From positions 1 through 31,395 of the forward strand of contig JBGCDD010000139.1 in the NCBI GenBank assembly GCA_045105075.1: DNA of 31,395 nucleotides. Direction: 5' to 3'. How positions within the stretch are numbered: the first letter of the stretch is position 1; every line of letters begins with the position of its first letter. The position numbers and the translations under genes are program-made. Under the pieces are notes generated by a model. It ran no database searches. It had not been told where the DNA came from and saw nothing but the letters and a program-made list of their open reading frames with translations. Source of the stretch: JBGCDD01 sp045105075 (lineage in GTDB: Bacteria > Pseudomonadota > Alphaproteobacteria > Rhodobacterales > Rhodobacteraceae). Positions 16,266 to 23,834 of this stretch are shown in pieces.

Positions 16266-17591
16266 CTATTGCTGCAACGGCGACCAGGACGGATCCGACC
16301 CGCCATCAGGCGTGCGCACCGGGCGCAGATTGCGCCCCGTAATATCAACCGAATACAGCGAAGACCGCCCCTGCGCCCCTTGGGTTTCGCGCGCAAACAT
16401 GATCACCCGCCCGTTTGGCGCCCAGGTCGGCCCCTCATCCAGAAACGAGGCGGTCAGCAAGCGCTCTTCGCTGCCATCCAACCGCATCACACCGATGTGA
16501 AACCGTCCCTTGCTCTGCTTGGTGAACGCCACCAGATCACCGCGCGGCGACCAGACCGGCGTGCCATACCGCCCCTGACCAAAGCTGATCCGACGTGCCT
16601 CGCCGCCATTTGTGCCCATCACATAAAGCTGCTGGGTGCCCGAACGGTCGCTTTCAAACACGATCTGGCGGCCATCGGGCGAAAAACTCGGCGCGGTTTC
16701 AATCGACGGCGCCGAGGTCAGACGGGTGCGTTTGCCGGTGCTCACCGCCAGCGTGTAAATATCGGTGTTGCCGCCTTCAGATAACGAAAACACCACGGTT
16801 TCGCCGTTGGGCGAAAAGCGCGGCGCAAAGCTCATGGTGCCGTCTTGTTGTTCCAGCACCCGGCGTTTGACCTGACCGATATCCAGCACATAAATCCGCG
16901 GAAACCCGCTCTCGTAGCTGGTATAAAGCACCCGGTCGCCCGTGGGCGAAAACCGCGGCGCCAGCACAATCGCACGGCTGTCGGTCAGATACTGCACATT
17001 GGCGCCGTCATAATCCATGATCGCCAAGCGCTTGCGCCGGGCATTCTTGGGCCCGCTTTCGCTGACGTAAACCACGCGGCTGTCAAAATACCCGCCCTCG
17101 CCGGTGATCCGGCTGTAAACCGCATCGGCCACCTTATGCGCCATGCGCCGCCAGCCCTTGGCCGAGCCGACAAATTGCAGCCCATTGCCCAACTCAGCGC
17201 TGGAAAACACGTCATACACCCGGAATTGCACCGTCAGCCGGTCGCCCGACACCGAAACCGAGCCGGTGATCAGCGCCTGCGCATTGATCGCCTTCCAATC
17301 GGAATAGGCCACGGGGGCTGCAAAATCGCTGACCTTCGAGATAAACGCCGTGGCCGGAACTTCGCGAAACAACCCGGTGCCCGACAGATCAGCGGCAATC
17401 ACCCGCGCCAATTGGCCCGCCACATCGCCTGCCGCGCCGTTGGCCGGGACAAAATCAGGCACCGCAAAGGGCAAGGGTTCGATCACGCCTTCGGTAATTT
17501 CAATGCGCAAAGGGCCAGACTGCGCCAGCGCCACCCCCGCCTGCACACCCATCATCATCAAAGCCATGAGGCCATAAGCAAGCCGTCTCAT
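16266..17591 (-). CDS. tolB: Tol-Pal system beta-propeller protein TolB
   Basis: The protein has 441 aa. The signal peptide ends ALA-Q at about residue 23, so it is periplasmic. The N-terminal domain (about 25-160) contains DLSGTGLFREVPATAF. The C-terminal six-bladed propeller shows WD40-like PD repeats: APRFSPTGDRVLYTS, APRFSPNGETVVFS, APSFSPDGRQIVFESDRSG, TPVWSPRGDLVAFT and GPTWAPNGRVIMFA. TolB binds Pal and the TolA C terminus. ATG 17591 forms an ATGA overlap with the tolA stop; a longer frame reaching 17639 lies in tolA and lacks a signal peptide at its start. Confidence 0.97.
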   Translation of the reverse strand: MRRLAYGLMALMMMGVQAGVALAQSGPLRIEITEGVIEPLPFAVPDFVPANGAAGDVAGQLARVIAADLSGTGLFREVPATAFISKVSDFAAPVAYSDWKAINAQALITGSVSVSGDRLTVQFRVYDVFSSAELGNGLQFVGSAKGWRRMAHKVADAVYSRITGEGGYFDSRVVYVSESGPKNARRKRLAIMDYDGANVQYLTDSRAIVLAPRFSPTGDRVLYTSYESGFPRIYVLDIGQVKRRVLEQQDGTMSFAPRFSPNGETVVFSLSEGGNTDIYTLAVSTGKRTRLTSAPSIETAPSFSPDGRQIVFESDRSGTQQLYVMGTNGGEARRISFGQGRYGTPVWSPRGDLVAFTKQSKGRFHIGVMRLDGSEERLLTASFLDEGPTWAPNGRVIMFARETQGAQGRSSLYSVDITGRNLRPVRTPDGGSDPSWSPLQQ

Positions 17592-18706
17592 CGGATGCGC
17601 ATCCTTTCGGGATTGAAGGTCATTTCGATCTCTTGCCACTGTGCATATTTTTCGCTCGGAAGGTCAAAACCCTTCGCACCACAGCGCAAAATCGCCCGCC
17701 GCGCCGCCTCGTAAGCCTGTTTTGCGGCCTCTTGCGTGCCCCCGGAATGGGACAACATGCGAATGGTGCCAGGCACAGGCGTGCCAGACTCGGTCAGCGA
17801 CACGGCCACAACAACCGACGTGGCCAACGCCGCCGAAGACAACGACCCCACGTTCCAGCAGGCTTGCACCGCCACCCGCAACGCATCCTTTTCGCCGGCC
17901 GACAAAGGTGGCCCGGACGGCGCGCCCACCTCGGCCACATCCGCCGCAGGCGCACCCAAAGCTTCGGCCAGCGCGTTGGCCACCGCCGCATTGGTGTCAG
18001 CCGTGTCTGGGGCCGTGTCTGGGGCCGTATCGGGCGCAGGTTCAGGCCGCGCGGGCGCAACTGCAGGGCGCGACGGGCGCGTGGACGGCGGACGCAGCGA
18101 CGCGGTGGGCGCCAGCGTCGATCCGGTTTCGGGCACAATCCGGTCTGTGGCTTCGGGCGGCGCGGTGGCTTCGGCCTCGGGTTGGGGCGTCTCGGCGCCG
18201 TCTTCTGGTGTGACCTCGGGCGTTGTCAGCTCGTCCGGGCGCGCCTCTGGCGGCGGCGGCGCCACAGGAACCGGCGCGACCCGGTCCACTTTGGGCGGTT
18301 CCGGGCGGGTCGTCGGTTCGGGCAGCGCTGCGATTTGCGGCGCAGGAGGCGTTGGCGCATCAACGCTGTCGCTGACCTCGGCCTCCGGCGGCGCGGGCGC
18401 GATTTCAGGCGTTGCATCGGCCTCGGGAACAGGCGTGGTCTCTGGCACCGCACGCTCGGGCGCTGGGTCTTCGGGACGCTCGATCTCGGGCTGGTTTTGT
18501 GTTTCGGGCAGGTCGGGCGCCTGCAGCGCTGTTGACACCTCGGGCGTCTGGCGCGGCGCCGCAAGGGCGGCGAACTGCTCGGACGTGATCACCGAAACCG
18601 CCTGCACCGATGGCGGCGGTGGCTCCGAGGTGAACTTGCCGGCCAACACAGCCCAGCCGATCAGCGCCATATGCGCCAGCCCGGAAACTGCTGTGCCGAT
18701 TTGCAT
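17588..18706 (-). CDS. tolA: TolA-like energy transducer
   Basis: The protein has 372 aa. One N-terminal span (about residues 7-23, VSGLAHMALIGWAVLAGKF) anchors it in the inner membrane. A long Pro/Glu/Ala-rich periplasmic segment (about 28-245) replaces the Lys/Ala helix of enterobacterial TolA. The C-terminal domain (about 270-372) contains LRVAVQACWNVGSLSSAALA and MLSHSGGTQEAAKQAYEAARRA, the TonB/TolA-like fold that contacts Pal and TolB. It sits 7 nt after tolR and overlaps tolB. The acidic, proline-rich linker with repeats such as APDTAPDTAPDTADT is low-complexity and likely to vary between strains. Confidence 0.94.
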   Translation of the reverse strand: MQIGTAVSGLAHMALIGWAVLAGKFTSEPPPPSVQAVSVITSEQFAALAAPRQTPEVSTALQAPDLPETQNQPEIERPEDPAPERAVPETTPVPEADATPEIAPAPPEAEVSDSVDAPTPPAPQIAALPEPTTRPEPPKVDRVAPVPVAPPPPEARPDELTTPEVTPEDGAETPQPEAEATAPPEATDRIVPETGSTLAPTASLRPPSTRPSRPAVAPARPEPAPDTAPDTAPDTADTNAAVANALAEALGAPAADVAEVGAPSGPPLSAGEKDALRVAVQACWNVGSLSSAALATSVVVAVSLTESGTPVPGTIRMLSHSGGTQEAAKQAYEAARRAILRCGAKGFDLPSEKYAQWQEIEMTFNPERMRIR

Positions 18707-18713
18707 CGCGCGC

Positions 18714-19181
18714 CTATTCGGCGGCGCGGTCCAGCGTCGGACCGCCCGTATCCGTCACCAGACCCACATCTGTAAAACCACCTGCATTCAGCGCCCCCAT
18801 CACCGCCATCACCTCGGCATATGCAATGGCGCCGTCCGCGCGCAAAAACACCCGGGGCGAGTCGCGCTCAGCCGCGATCGCACGCAATTTTGCCACCAGT
18901 TCCGCGCGCGGCGTCACGGTTGACTGGATTTGCACCTCGCCCGTTGCAGTCAAAGTCACAGTCAGCGGTTCTTCGTTTTCCCCGGCCAAGGCCCCGGCGG
19001 CGGATTTGGGCAATTCAACTTCGACCCCAACCGTCAGCAACGGCGCCGCCACCATGAAAATGATCAACAAAACCAGCATCACATCCACAAAAGGCGTGAC
19101 GTTGATTTCCGCCATCGGACGCGTACGCGACCGCCCCCGCCGCCGCGCCCGTCCGCCCGAGGGTTGCACCGTCGCGCCCAT
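18714..19181 (-). CDS. tolR: Tol-Pal system protein TolR (ExbD family)
   Basis: The protein has 155 aa. A basic N-terminal tail (GGRARRRGRSRTRP) precedes the ExbD/TolR signature MAEINVTPFVDVMLVLLIIF, with the membrane aspartate Asp33 used in proton flow. One transmembrane span is at about 31-52, followed by a periplasmic domain to the end (VFLRADGAIAYAEVMAVMG). TolR forms the proton channel with TolQ and energises TolA. It starts 3 nt after tolQ and ends 7 nt before tolA. Confidence 0.97.
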   Translation of the reverse strand: MGATVQPSGGRARRRGRSRTRPMAEINVTPFVDVMLVLLIIFMVAAPLLTVGVEVELPKSAAGALAGENEEPLTVTLTATGEVQIQSTVTPRAELVAKLRAIAAERDSPRVFLRADGAIAYAEVMAVMGALNAGGFTDVGLVTDTGGPTLDRAAE

Positions 19182-19184
19182 CTC

Positions 19185-19880
19185 TCAGGCGTCCAGCTGG
19201 CGCGACAGGATGGTCGCAAACTCATCCGCGAACGCCTCATAACCGGCGACAATCCGGTCACTGTCAGAGCTGAGCTTGTTGTAAAAAATCACCGCCGGAA
19301 TCGCCGCCAACAGCCCCAGTCCCGTCGCCATCAAAGCCTCGGCAATGCCGGGTGCGACCACGGCCAGATTGGTGTTTTGCTGCTCGGCAATTTCGATAAA
19401 CGCATTCATGATGCCCCAAACAGTGCCAAACAAACCCACAAACGGCGCGGTCGAGCCAATCGTGGCCAGCACCGGCAACCCTTTTTGCAACCCTTCCGCC
19501 TCTTTATTGATCGCCACATCCATGCTGCGGTCAATCCGCGCCTGCGCCCCGGCGATCAGCCCGCCATCATTGCGATGCGAGCGGCGCCACTCGGTCATCC
19601 CGGCGGCAAAGATCTTTTCCGACGGGCCACCCGGTTGCGGCCCGATCTGCTCAAACAACGCATCCAGCGGCTCGCCCGACCAGAACGCCCGGTCAAACGC
19701 ATCTGCCTCGCGCCGCGATGTGCGATACATCAGGGTCTTCTGAATAATGATTGCCCAGGACCAGACCGAGGACAAAATAAGCAGCACAATCACCAACTTG
19801 ACCGTCAGCGTCGCGCGCGCAAACAACCCCCACATAGAGAAATCAATCTCCTGCGCCAGGGCCAGTGTCTCTGCTTCCAT
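19185..19880 (-). CDS. tolQ: Tol-Pal system protein TolQ (ExbB family)
   Basis: The protein has 231 aa. TolQ is the proton channel subunit in the inner membrane. The first span is about residues 24-44 (LTVKLVIVLLILSSVWSWAI). Conserved later segments are LPVLATIGSTAPFVGLFGTV, WGIMNAFIEIAEQQ and GIAEALMATGLGLLAAIPAV, covering the second and third spans. The gene begins the tolQRAB chain and is 90 nt downstream of ybgC, a longer gap than elsewhere in the chain, so it may have its own promoter; TATAAA appears 12 nt before the ATG, but no convincing -35 partner is seen. Confidence 0.97.
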   Translation of the reverse strand: MEAETLALAQEIDFSMWGLFARATLTVKLVIVLLILSSVWSWAIIIQKTLMYRTSRREADAFDRAFWSGEPLDALFEQIGPQPGGPSEKIFAAGMTEWRRSHRNDGGLIAGAQARIDRSMDVAINKEAEGLQKGLPVLATIGSTAPFVGLFGTVWGIMNAFIEIAEQQNTNLAVVAPGIAEALMATGLGLLAAIPAVIFYNKLSSDSDRIVAGYEAFADEFATILSRQLDA

Positions 19881-19970
19881 TTGACTGCTCTTTTATAGTG
19901 GTCCCTTTTGGCGGAACCTTGTTGCAAACAACTTATCTCAAAAAAGACACAATTGCCAACACATCCACGC

Positions 19971-20366
19971 TCACGGTTTTGTGGCCCCGATCAATGCGCG
20001 AATCTCTGCCGGCAACCGCACTGGCCGGCCCGCAGCGCTCATGCACACCGCCGTAACCACAGCCGTGAACACAACCTGATCCCCGCGCACCACCCGCTGA
20101 TCCATGACCAACCGCGCCGGCGTCACATGTTTGATGCTGGTTTCAATGTCCAACACATCCTCAAACCGCGCCGCCGCGACATAATCCGCCTCGATCCGGC
20201 GCACCACCCAAACAACACCCGCCTCGCGCATGGCGTTTTGATCATTGCCCAGATTGCGCACCCAATCACTGCGCGCACGCTCAATGAACTTCAGATAGTT
20301 GGCATGGTAAACCACGCCGCCCATGTCTGTGTCTTCATAAAACACCTGAACCCGGTAGCGATGCAT
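19971..20366 (-). CDS. ybgC: Acyl-CoA thioesterase YbgC of the Tol-Pal cluster
   Basis: The protein has 131 aa and a hot-dog fold. The 4-hydroxybenzoyl-CoA thioesterase signature is clear: FYEDTDMGGVVYHANYLKFI followed by ERARSDW. The conserved Asp of the DTD motif (residues 12-14) is the catalytic candidate. ATG 20366 is chosen because GAGGGG at 20373-20378 is 6 nt away from it; the first ATG at 20372 directly abuts that sequence and is too close. YbgC hydrolyses short or long acyl-CoA and is regularly linked to tol-pal; its link to envelope function is not well defined. Confidence 0.94.
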   Translation of the reverse strand: MHRYRVQVFYEDTDMGGVVYHANYLKFIERARSDWVRNLGNDQNAMREAGVVWVVRRIEADYVAAARFEDVLDIETSIKHVTPARLVMDQRVVRGDQVVFTAVVTAVCMSAAGRPVRLPAEIRALIGATKP

Positions 20367-20396
20367 GCTCATCCCCTCATGTCCACGCCACCCACC

Positions 20397-21020
20397 TCAT
20401 TGCGCCGCCCCCATCCGCGCAGACAATCGCAGCGCATGCGAGGCATCACTGGCCACATCAGGCAACACCGGATCATACGCCGCGCGGATCAAATCACCGA
20501 TCTCGGGGCGCAAAACCACCGTGTCGCCCGCCACAGCCAAAGGCGACTGTTCACGGAACGCCGCATCCGACCACAACAAGACCGATTGCACCACAAGGCT
20601 CAACGCCAAAGTCTGCGCCGAAACGGCCTCCAGATGCGCATCCATCCTCACAAAAGTGAAACACGCCTTGATCCCGCCCGCATCGTCAAAACGAAACACC
20701 CGGTACTGATTGGCCTGCTCCGCCTTCAGCCGTGCCACCAGCGGCGCCAGATCAACAACCAAACGGTCCAGATTGGGCACCTCCAGCAACTCGCCCCAGT
20801 CGCGAAAGAAGAACACCATTGCATTGCTGCCAAGCTCAGGATCCGTCTCCGCCAACCCGCGCCCACACAACGCCGCAACCGCCTCAAACGCCCCCTTGAT
20901 CACCGGCAAGGTCGCATCATCCACACCAATCACCACAGGCGCAATCTCCCGCCCCCAGCGCGCAAAAACAAAATCGCCGCTTTCACGCGTGAACAACGCT
21001 TCAATCTCGTCCACCGTCAC
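20397..21020 (-). CDS. Conserved protein of unknown function between ruvB and ybgC
   Basis: I do not recognise a functional family. From GTG 21020 the protein has 207 aa and starts MTVDEIEALFTRESGDFVFA. It is acidic and soluble, with no membrane span or signal peptide. Features are ARWGREIAPVVIGVDDATLP, a run MVFFFRDWGELLEVPNLDRL and a helical C terminus. It sits between ruvB and ybgC in what looks like the same transcription unit, so it is probably a lineage-specific member of the ruv-tol block. A longer frame starts at GTG 21053, but that extension is encoded by a dispersed element almost identical to the one before folD, so the shorter start is preferred. Confidence 0.75.
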   Translation of the reverse strand: MTVDEIEALFTRESGDFVFARWGREIAPVVIGVDDATLPVIKGAFEAVAALCGRGLAETDPELGSNAMVFFFRDWGELLEVPNLDRLVVDLAPLVARLKAEQANQYRVFRFDDAGGIKACFTFVRMDAHLEAVSAQTLALSLVVQSVLLWSDAAFREQSPLAVAGDTVVLRPEIGDLIRAAYDPVLPDVASDASHALRLSARMGAAQ

Positions 21021-21022
21021 AG

Positions 21023-21044
21023 CTTCATCTTTCCAAATAAACTC
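21023..21044 (-). repeat. Second copy of the GAGTTTATTTGGAAAGATGAAG element
   Basis: It matches 8999-9021 (upstream of folD) with one substitution and one 1-nt gap. Both copies are on the minus strand and just upstream of a gene start. Here it overlaps the N-terminal extension of the unknown gene and supplies GGAAAG as a possible ribosome binding site for GTG 21020. This copy lacks the GC-rich hairpin. Confidence 0.6.
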
Positions 21045-21056
21045 AAATCCCACATC

Positions 21057-22076
21057 TCACTCAAACAGATCGCTCTGCCCTTTGGGCGCCGCCATCCCCA
21101 AATGATCCCAGGCTTTGTGCGCCAACATCCGTCCCCGCGGCGTGCGCTGGATCAACCCCTGCTGCAACAAAAACGGCTCAATCACATCCTCCAGCGAATC
21201 CCGGCTCTCGCTCAGCGCCGCCGACAAGGTCTCAATGCCCACCGGCCCACCTTGATAATTCTCCGCAATCAACCGCAAATACCGCCGATCCGCCCCGTCC
21301 AGCCCCAGATGATCCACCCCAAGCCGCGTCAGCGCCCCATCCGCCAGATCACGCCCAATGGTGCCATCACCCTCAACCACCGCAAAGTCCACCACCCGGC
21401 GCAACAACCGCCCGGCAATGCGCGGCGTGCCCCGCGCCCGGCGCGCAATCTCGCGCGCCCCGTCACTGTCCGCAGGCGCCCCCAACAGCCGCGCATTGCG
21501 TGTCACAATCTCATGCAACTCATCCACCGTGTAAAACTGCAACCGCGTCGGAATCCCAAACCGGTCGCCCAACGGCGTGGTCAACAACCCCATCCGCGTG
21601 GTCGCCCCCACCAGCGTGAAAGGCTGCAACTCAATGCGCACCGTGCGCGCCGCAGGTCCTTCGCCAATCACCAGATCCAGCTCATAATCTTCCAGCGCCG
21701 GATAAAGCACCTCCTCCACCGCCGGATTCAGCCGATGGATCTCGTCGATAAACAACACATCCCGCGCTTCCAGATTGGTCAGGATCGCCGCCAGATCCCC
21801 CGCCTTGGCCAACACCGGCCCCGAGGTCATACGGAACCCAACCCCCAACTCGCGCGCCATGATCTGCGCCAAGGTGGTTTTGCCCAACCCGGGAGGCCCG
21901 TGAAACAAGGTATGATCCATCGCCTCGCCACGCATCCGCGCCGATTGAATGAAAATCTTCAGATTGGCCCGCGCCTCGGCCTGACCAATGAACTCATCCA
22001 GAACCTGCGGGCGCAAAGCCCGGTCGCCATCCTCGGCCAACTCTTCCGGGCGCAACGTCGGATCACTCTCCACCAC
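21057..22076 (-). CDS. ruvB: Holliday junction branch migration helicase RuvB
   Basis: The protein has 339 aa. RuvB is the AAA+ motor that drives branch migration with RuvA. Diagnostic segments are LRPQVLDEFIGQAEARANL, Walker A GPPGLGKTT, Walker B LFIDEIHRLNPAVEEVLYPA, sensor 1 GATTRMGLLTTPLGDRFGI and the C-terminal winged helix IQRTPRGRMLAHKAWDHLG. The start is GTG 22076, 2 nt after the ruvA stop (alternative GTG at 22073). The gene is intact, in contrast to ruvA. It needs a RuvA tetramer to load on junctions, so the ruvA lesion bears directly on its function. Confidence 0.98.
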   Translation of the reverse strand: MVESDPTLRPEELAEDGDRALRPQVLDEFIGQAEARANLKIFIQSARMRGEAMDHTLFHGPPGLGKTTLAQIMARELGVGFRMTSGPVLAKAGDLAAILTNLEARDVLFIDEIHRLNPAVEEVLYPALEDYELDLVIGEGPAARTVRIELQPFTLVGATTRMGLLTTPLGDRFGIPTRLQFYTVDELHEIVTRNARLLGAPADSDGAREIARRARGTPRIAGRLLRRVVDFAVVEGDGTIGRDLADGALTRLGVDHLGLDGADRRYLRLIAENYQGGPVGIETLSAALSESRDSLEDVIEPFLLQQGLIQRTPRGRMLAHKAWDHLGMAAPKGQSDLFE

Positions 22077-22078
22077 CG

Positions 22079-22780
22079 CTATCCCTTCGGCGCCAGACGT
22101 TTCAACGCCGCCCGGATCAACGCCGCCTCATCCGCCTCCGGTATCTCGCCCGCCGCTTCCATCACCGCCGCCGCCGCCTCCGATGGCCCATAGCCCAGGT
22201 TCGACAGTGCCGACAACGCATCCGCCTGCGCCGCCGCCGACACATCGCGCGCGATCGCAACCGGCGCCGGGGCGGTCGCGGGCGTGCCCCCTGTGGCGGG
22301 CATATCCTCCAGAACCGCCATCTCAGCCGAGAGCGCGCCGCCCCCCAGCCCACCATCCTGCCCGCCCAATGCCATCACCACTGCGGCCTTGTCCTTCAGG
22401 TCCAGCACAATGCGCTGCGCCGTCTTTGGCCCAACCCCTTTGGCCGCCTTGACCATCGCCCAATCCCCCTACGTGATCGCCCGGCTCACACCGTCCGCCC
22501 CAAGAGTGCCCATGATCGCCAACGCCACCTTGGCGCCGACGCCCTGCACGCTTGTCAGCAAACGATGCCACTCTTTTTCCATCAGCGTTGGAAACCCAAA
22601 CAACTGCAACAGATCCTCGCGCACCACCAAATCGGTGAACAACGACACAGGCGAACCCACCGCCGGCAGCGTCGCCAGAGTACGGTCCGAGCAATAAACC
22701 AGATAGCCAACACCGCGCACATCAATCAGCACGTGATCCAGCGCCTTGTGATCCAAACGTCCCGTTAGCCGCCCGATCAT
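22079..22780 (-). pseudogene. ruvA: ruvA interrupted by an in-frame amber codon
   Basis: From ATG 22780 (MIGRLTGRLDHKALDHVLID) the frame runs 103 codons, meets TAG at 22471-22469 (codon 104), and stays open in the same frame for 129 codons to the natural TAG at 22079. The upstream part holds the OB-fold domain and the first helix-hairpin-helix (LLTSVQGVGAKVALAIMG). The second (VKAAKGVGPKTAQRIVLDLK) and the C-terminal domain III that binds RuvB lie after the stop. Family members normally read RAI-x-LGD here, so TTG to TAG is a one-base change. ATG overlaps the ruvC stop (ATGA). Explanations are a nonsense mutation, a sequencing error, or two separately translated halves. Confidence 0.85.
22454..22471 (-). 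promoter_or_regulatory. ruvA: Shine-Dalgarno-like site and in-frame ATG directly after the ruvA amber codon
   Basis: Minus strand reads TAG-GGGGATTGGGCG-ATG. The run AGGGGGA (22470-22464) overlaps the stop codon and lies 7 nt before ATG 22456, which opens the remaining 125 codons in frame. This geometry would suit reinitiation by terminating ribosomes. No direct proof exists. Confidence 0.45.
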
Positions 22781-23274
22781 GCCCGCACCTCGACCATCGG
22801 GCTGCGCGTGGCGCCGCCAAAATACGCGTGACAAATCGCAATCGCCAGCGCGTCCGCCGCATCGGGCCCCGCCGGCGCGCAGCCGGGCAATTGCAACTTC
22901 ACCATATGCATCACTTGCGCCTTATCCGCATGCCCGACTCCCACAACCGTCTTCTTAACCCGGTTGGGCGCATATTCACCAACGCTTAACCCCGCCAGCG
23001 CCGGCACCAGCATCGCGATCCCGCGCGCCTGACCCAACTTCAACGTGCCCGCACCGTCTTTGTTCACAAAAGTCTGCTCAACCGCCGCCTGTTCGGGCGC
23101 AAAGTCGCGCACCACGTCGCTGAGCTGATGAAACAGTGACAACAATCGCGCCGCCAAATCATCACCGCTGGACTTGCACAGCCCATTGGCCACATGGCTC
23201 AGCCGTGTTCCGCGCGACTCGATCACGCCCCACCCCAGGGTTCGAAGCCCCGGATCAATGCCCAAAATCCGCAT
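22777..23274 (-). CDS. ruvC: Crossover junction endodeoxyribonuclease RuvC
   Basis: The protein has 165 aa. RuvC is a dimeric metal-dependent resolvase that cuts Holliday junctions symmetrically. The four acidic residues are present: Asp7 (MRILGIDPG), Glu66 (AAVEQTF), Asp138 and Asp141 (GPDAADALAIAICHA). The start is ATG 23274, the standard N terminus MRILGIDPG; the frame is open for another 20 codons to 23334 without family similarity. The stop overlaps the ruvA start. It is the first gene of the long minus-strand chain and is divergent from the DUF1127 gene across 331 nt. Confidence 0.97.
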   Translation of the reverse strand: MRILGIDPGLRTLGWGVIESRGTRLSHVANGLCKSSGDDLAARLLSLFHQLSDVVRDFAPEQAAVEQTFVNKDGAGTLKLGQARGIAMLVPALAGLSVGEYAPNRVKKTVVGVGHADKAQVMHMVKLQLPGCAPAGPDAADALAIAICHAYFGGATRSPMVEVRA

Positions 23275-23605
23275 AATCTGCCTGGCCTGCCCGTTTTGTT
23301 GCTTTTTTGATGCACTAGCACGAAACGCGAACATGGTCCAAGCCTTTTGATCCGCTTTTCAAAAGCGACGCGACTTTGAGCAGACACGACACAAAGCCGT
23401 TTCACGACACGCAGCTGCCCCGAAATCGACACTGTTGGAGCCGAAATTAACCACGTATTTCAACGTGTTTCCAGAATTCACGAGGCATTCTTAAAATGCA
23501 TATCGAATATGCATTTCTTGCGGCTTGCGGGAATGGATTGCCCGTCTTAGGTGCGCTTCAGACAACGAAACACGAAAACGCCAACCCAACAAAAAGGATA
23601 CGGAT
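23275..23605. other. 331-nt divergent intergenic region rich in inverted repeats
   Basis: No gene is supported here. It separates ruvC (minus) and the DUF1127 gene (plus). It contains CGCTTTT-C-AAAAGCG (23353-23367), CACGT-ATTTCA-ACGTG (23452-23467) and the 10 bp repeat at 23494-23516. It is more AT-rich than the flanks in its right half. Promoters for both directions should lie here; I see no convincing consensus pair. Confidence 0.7.
23494..23516. promoter_or_regulatory. Perfect AT-rich 10-bp palindrome upstream of the DUF1127 gene
   Basis: AAATGCATAT-CGA-ATATGCATTT lies 89 nt upstream of the DUF1127 start codon. An exact AT-rich inverted repeat in this GC-rich region is a good candidate for a dimeric regulator site. 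The regulator cannot be named. Confidence 0.55.
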
Positions 23606-23824
23606 ATGGCTGCTTTTGATACCCCCCGCACCTCCTACGGCGCACACGGCCTGACTGGCCGTATCAGCGCGACACTGGCAGCTGTTACCGCTGCGTTTGT
23701 CGCGTGGAATGACGCCCGCGCCACCCGCAATGCGCTCTCCGGACTTTCGGATCGTGAGCTGGAAGACATCGGCCTGATCCGCGGTGACATCGACCTGGTC
23801 GCCCATGGCAAAGATCTCTTCTGA
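23606..23824 (+). CDS. Small DUF1127 protein
   Basis: The protein has 72 aa. The C-terminal half carries the DUF1127 signature WNDARATRNALSGLSDRELE followed by DIGLIRGDID. The N-terminal part (ISATLAAVTAAFVAWNDARA) is an amphipathic or weakly hydrophobic helix. ATG 23606 is chosen because AAGGA lies 7 nt upstream; an earlier in-frame start at 23525 has no ribosome binding site and adds a non-homologous extension. DUF1127 proteins are small and arginine-containing; in Rhodobacter sphaeroides one of them (CcaF1) is known as an RNA-binding protein tied to stress and small RNAs, so an RNA-related role is possible. A strong terminator follows 70 nt after the stop. Confidence 0.9.
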   Translation: MAAFDTPRTSYGAHGLTGRISATLAAVTAAFVAWNDARATRNALSGLSDRELEDIGLIRGDIDLVAHGKDLF

Positions 23825-23834
23825 TTGGCCATGC

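Noticed and set aside
19908..22193. Plus-strand open frame of 761 codons opposite ybgC, the unknown gene and ruvB
   Set aside because: It is antisense to three well-supported genes, has Arg/Pro/His-rich composition without any domain, and is explained by third-position GC bias.
23525..23605. N-terminal extension of the DUF1127 gene
   Set aside because: The AAGGA site lies 7 nt before ATG 23606, and the extension lacks family similarity.
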